15,309 nucleotides of DNA. It comes from DATIXD01 sp035518875. Lineage in GTDB: Bacteria; Pseudomonadota; Gammaproteobacteria; Methylococcales; Methylococcaceae. The stretch is from assembly GCA_035518875.1 (NCBI GenBank), contig DATIXD010000305.1:1-15309 (forward strand), in the 5' to 3' direction. Position numbers and translations under genes: made by a program. The notes below the pieces were generated by a model. The model did no database searches. It saw only the letters and a program-made list of their open reading frames with translations, and was not told the origin of the DNA. Of this stretch, positions 14,356 to 15,309 are shown piece by piece. Position 1 is the first letter of the stretch. Each line of letters begins with the position of its first letter.

Positions 14356-14505
14356 ATGAGACTATCCCCGCATCTAGGCTCATTGCTGCTCGCCCTCTGG
14401 CTGATCTTGATCGGCGTGTCAGGTTTCATCAACGTCGGTGACCTCCATAAGGGGTTGGACGTCCTCGCCCTGGTCGCAGGGACCTTGATGCTGCTGTCGT
14501 GGTAA
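14356..14505 (+). CDS. 49-aa two-TM miniprotein
   Basis: ATG at 14356 is preceded by a near-perfect Shine-Dalgarno AAGGAGA (14344-14350) at 5-nt spacing, and the frame ends at TAA 14503-14505. The product begins MRLSPHLGSLLLALWLIL, has a polar turn FINVGDLHKG around residues 24-33, and ends LVAGTLMLLSW. This makes two membrane-spanning segments with a basic N-terminus and short tail. I do not know its function. It resembles the tiny two-helix membrane proteins found scattered in bacterial genomes. It follows the SLATT-like gene by 125 nt on the same strand; co-transcription is possible but unproven. Confidence 0.65.
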   Translation: MRLSPHLGSLLLALWLILIGVSGFINVGDLHKGLDVLALVAGTLMLLSW

Positions 14506-14884
14506 CAGCTTGCGGGCCAGCACTGGATGCGGTGAGCCGCACGAACCGCATTAATCGCGAGGCGATGCGGATCCCTTCGTTCACCGCATACGCGGGCTAA
14601 GAAAGCAGCCCTGCAGGATGTGCACCGCGCACCATGGACCGGAGGAAAGTGGCTGGCGACACCCGCCCTACCTGGCTCGTGATCGTTTGGGTTGTCCGTA
14701 TGCGTGATTGCAAGACCTGTTCCTGATGTCCCGGCGGTTCCTTCGTTGCCGCAACCTTTTTCGGGGCCTTTCTCACAGTATCGGCAAATAGGGTCAGACT
14801 CCATTATGTCTTTCTCCGATACCTTATGCACCTTTTCTCTTAAAACCAACAAACGGTATTCAAAAAACGTTCGGCGTATCAATA
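14506..14884. other. Non-coding island rich in inverted repeats
   Basis: No supported gene lies between the 49-aa protein and the MgtE-type gene. The stretch contains the double ATGCGG palindrome (14527-14589), the motif GGGTCAGACTCCATTA (14791-14806), and a 7-bp inverted repeat GTATCGG/CCGATAC (14778-14784 and 14816-14822) around it. The last 60 bases are AT-rich, unlike the rest of the window, including an A-run at 14862-14867. It reads like accumulated extragenic repeats. Confidence 0.5.
14527..14589. repeat. Tandem ATGCGG palindromes (REP-like pair)
   Basis: ATGCGGT (14527-14533) pairs with ACCGCAT (14545-14551), loop 11 nt; then ATGCGG (14565-14570) pairs with CCGCAT (14584-14589), loop 13 nt. 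The inner arms 14545-14551 and 14565-14570 could also pair with each other, so alternative folds exist. Paired extragenic palindromes of this kind are typical of REP/BIME-like repeats; a multi-copy check in the genome would settle it. Confidence 0.5.
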
Positions 14885-15309
14885 TCAAAAAACCAGCACG
14901 CTCACCACGCTGAGGTATATGAAAAGACTCAGCAAATCCTGAATGATGGTGGCAACCGGCCCGCTTCCGTAGGCCGGATCTTTTCCCAGTTGAGACAGAA
15001 TCGACGGCAACAAAAGACCGATGGTCGTTGCCACGCTGCTGGCGCAAATAAGAGCAACGGAGACTGCAAATGCCAGCGATGCGCTGAAGGTGAGCCAAAT
15101 GAATGGAAAAACCACGAATGCCAGGGCGATACCCAGGAAAAAGCCGGTCTTGAGTTCGCCTCGCCACAACTGCGAGACCGGGGCGCGACTAAAAGACAGT
15201 CCTCGCACCGCGATCGCCTCGGACTGCGTTCCTATGGCGTCGGCCAGATAGACGATGCCGGGAATGAAAAAGGCGACCGCCAAATCAGCCCTGAGCGTGT
15301 TCTCAAAAG
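14885..15309 (-). CDS. MgtE/SLC41-type magnesium transporter, C-terminal membrane domain (partial)
   Basis: Predicted divalent-cation (Mg2+) channel or transporter in the inner membrane. The frame ends at TGA 14885-14887 and stays open to the right window edge, so the start lies outside. The visible 141 residues begin ENTLRADLAVAFFIPGIVYL and continue with LADAIGTQSEAIAVRGLS, the sequence lining the MgtE pore. Then follow LFLGIALAF-like and SASLAFAVSVALICASSVATT helices, and LGKDPAYGSGPVATIIQDLL, the second family hallmark (DPA..SGP..T...D). Whether the full gene carries cytosolic N and CBS sensor domains, or is a short domain-only form, cannot be seen. An apparent TTG start at 15283 is not the real one because conserved residues continue upstream of it. 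Confidence 0.9.
   Translation of the reverse strand, partial: FENTLRADLAVAFFIPGIVYLADAIGTQSEAIAVRGLSFSRAPVSQLWRGELKTGFFLGIALAFVVFPFIWLTFSASLAFAVSVALICASSVATTIGLLLPSILSQLGKDPAYGSGPVATIIQDLLSLFIYLSVVSVLVF

Noticed and set aside
14325..15167. Minus-strand open frame of 280 codons across the repeat island
   Set aside because: It overlaps the MgtE-type gene in another frame and the 49-aa gene on the opposite strand, runs through inverted repeats, and its translation looks like random non-coding sequence.
1..15309. CRISPR arrays, rRNA or tRNA genes
   Set aside because: No regularly spaced direct repeats and no tRNA-like or rRNA-like segments were seen by eye on either strand; a covariance-model scan was not possible here.

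Overview
The window looks like chromosome of a GC-rich gammaproteobacterium. The best guess is a methanotroph-like lineage (Methylococcaceae or a relative), judged from the style of the proteins and the order mreB-mreC-mreD-mrdA-rodA-mltB. That taxonomic guess is inference, because no rRNA or other diagnostic marker is present.

Layout. (1) 1-388: the 3' end of a plus-strand gene, possibly a transposase tail, then a non-coding stretch. (2) 389-6855, minus strand: a compact cell-elongation operon transcribed mreB, mreC, mreD, mrdA (PBP2), rodA, mltB, with junctions that overlap or nearly touch. Together these encode the actin-like scaffold, its membrane adaptors, the SEDS glycan polymerase with its transpeptidase partner, and a lytic transglycosylase. 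(3) 6856-6962: a short divergent promoter region. (4) 6963-10213, plus strand: gatC, gatA, gatB, the three subunits of the tRNA-dependent amidotransferase, with a palindromic REP-like repeat between gatC and gatA. (5) 10214-10517: a structured non-coding stretch. (6) 10518-12413, plus strand: a tight three-gene unit of an NTF2/SnoaL-fold protein, a GNAT acetyltransferase and a nitrilase-superfamily hydrolase, the last two overlapping by ATGA. (7) 12412-14505: lightly annotated accessory genes. These are a 74-aa minus-strand membrane protein with its own terminator, a 131-aa exported protein, a 183-aa DUF4231/SLATT-like two-TM protein and a 49-aa two-TM miniprotein. (8) 14506-14884: a non-coding island of inverted repeats. 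(9) 14885-15309, minus strand: the C-terminal part of an MgtE-type magnesium transporter, cut by the window edge.

The observation most worth a second look is the start of mreC. The conserved MreC N-terminus is fully encoded but begins with AUC rather than AUG/GUG/TTG. It sits just after a short hairpin that covers the ribosome-binding purines and after an in-frame four-codon AUG...UAG leader. Second is the NTF2-GNAT-nitrilase unit, whose last two genes I recall being fused in other bacteria. Third is the orphan SLATT-type pore-like protein followed by a two-TM miniprotein. Nothing here is an obvious complete new defence or mobile system.
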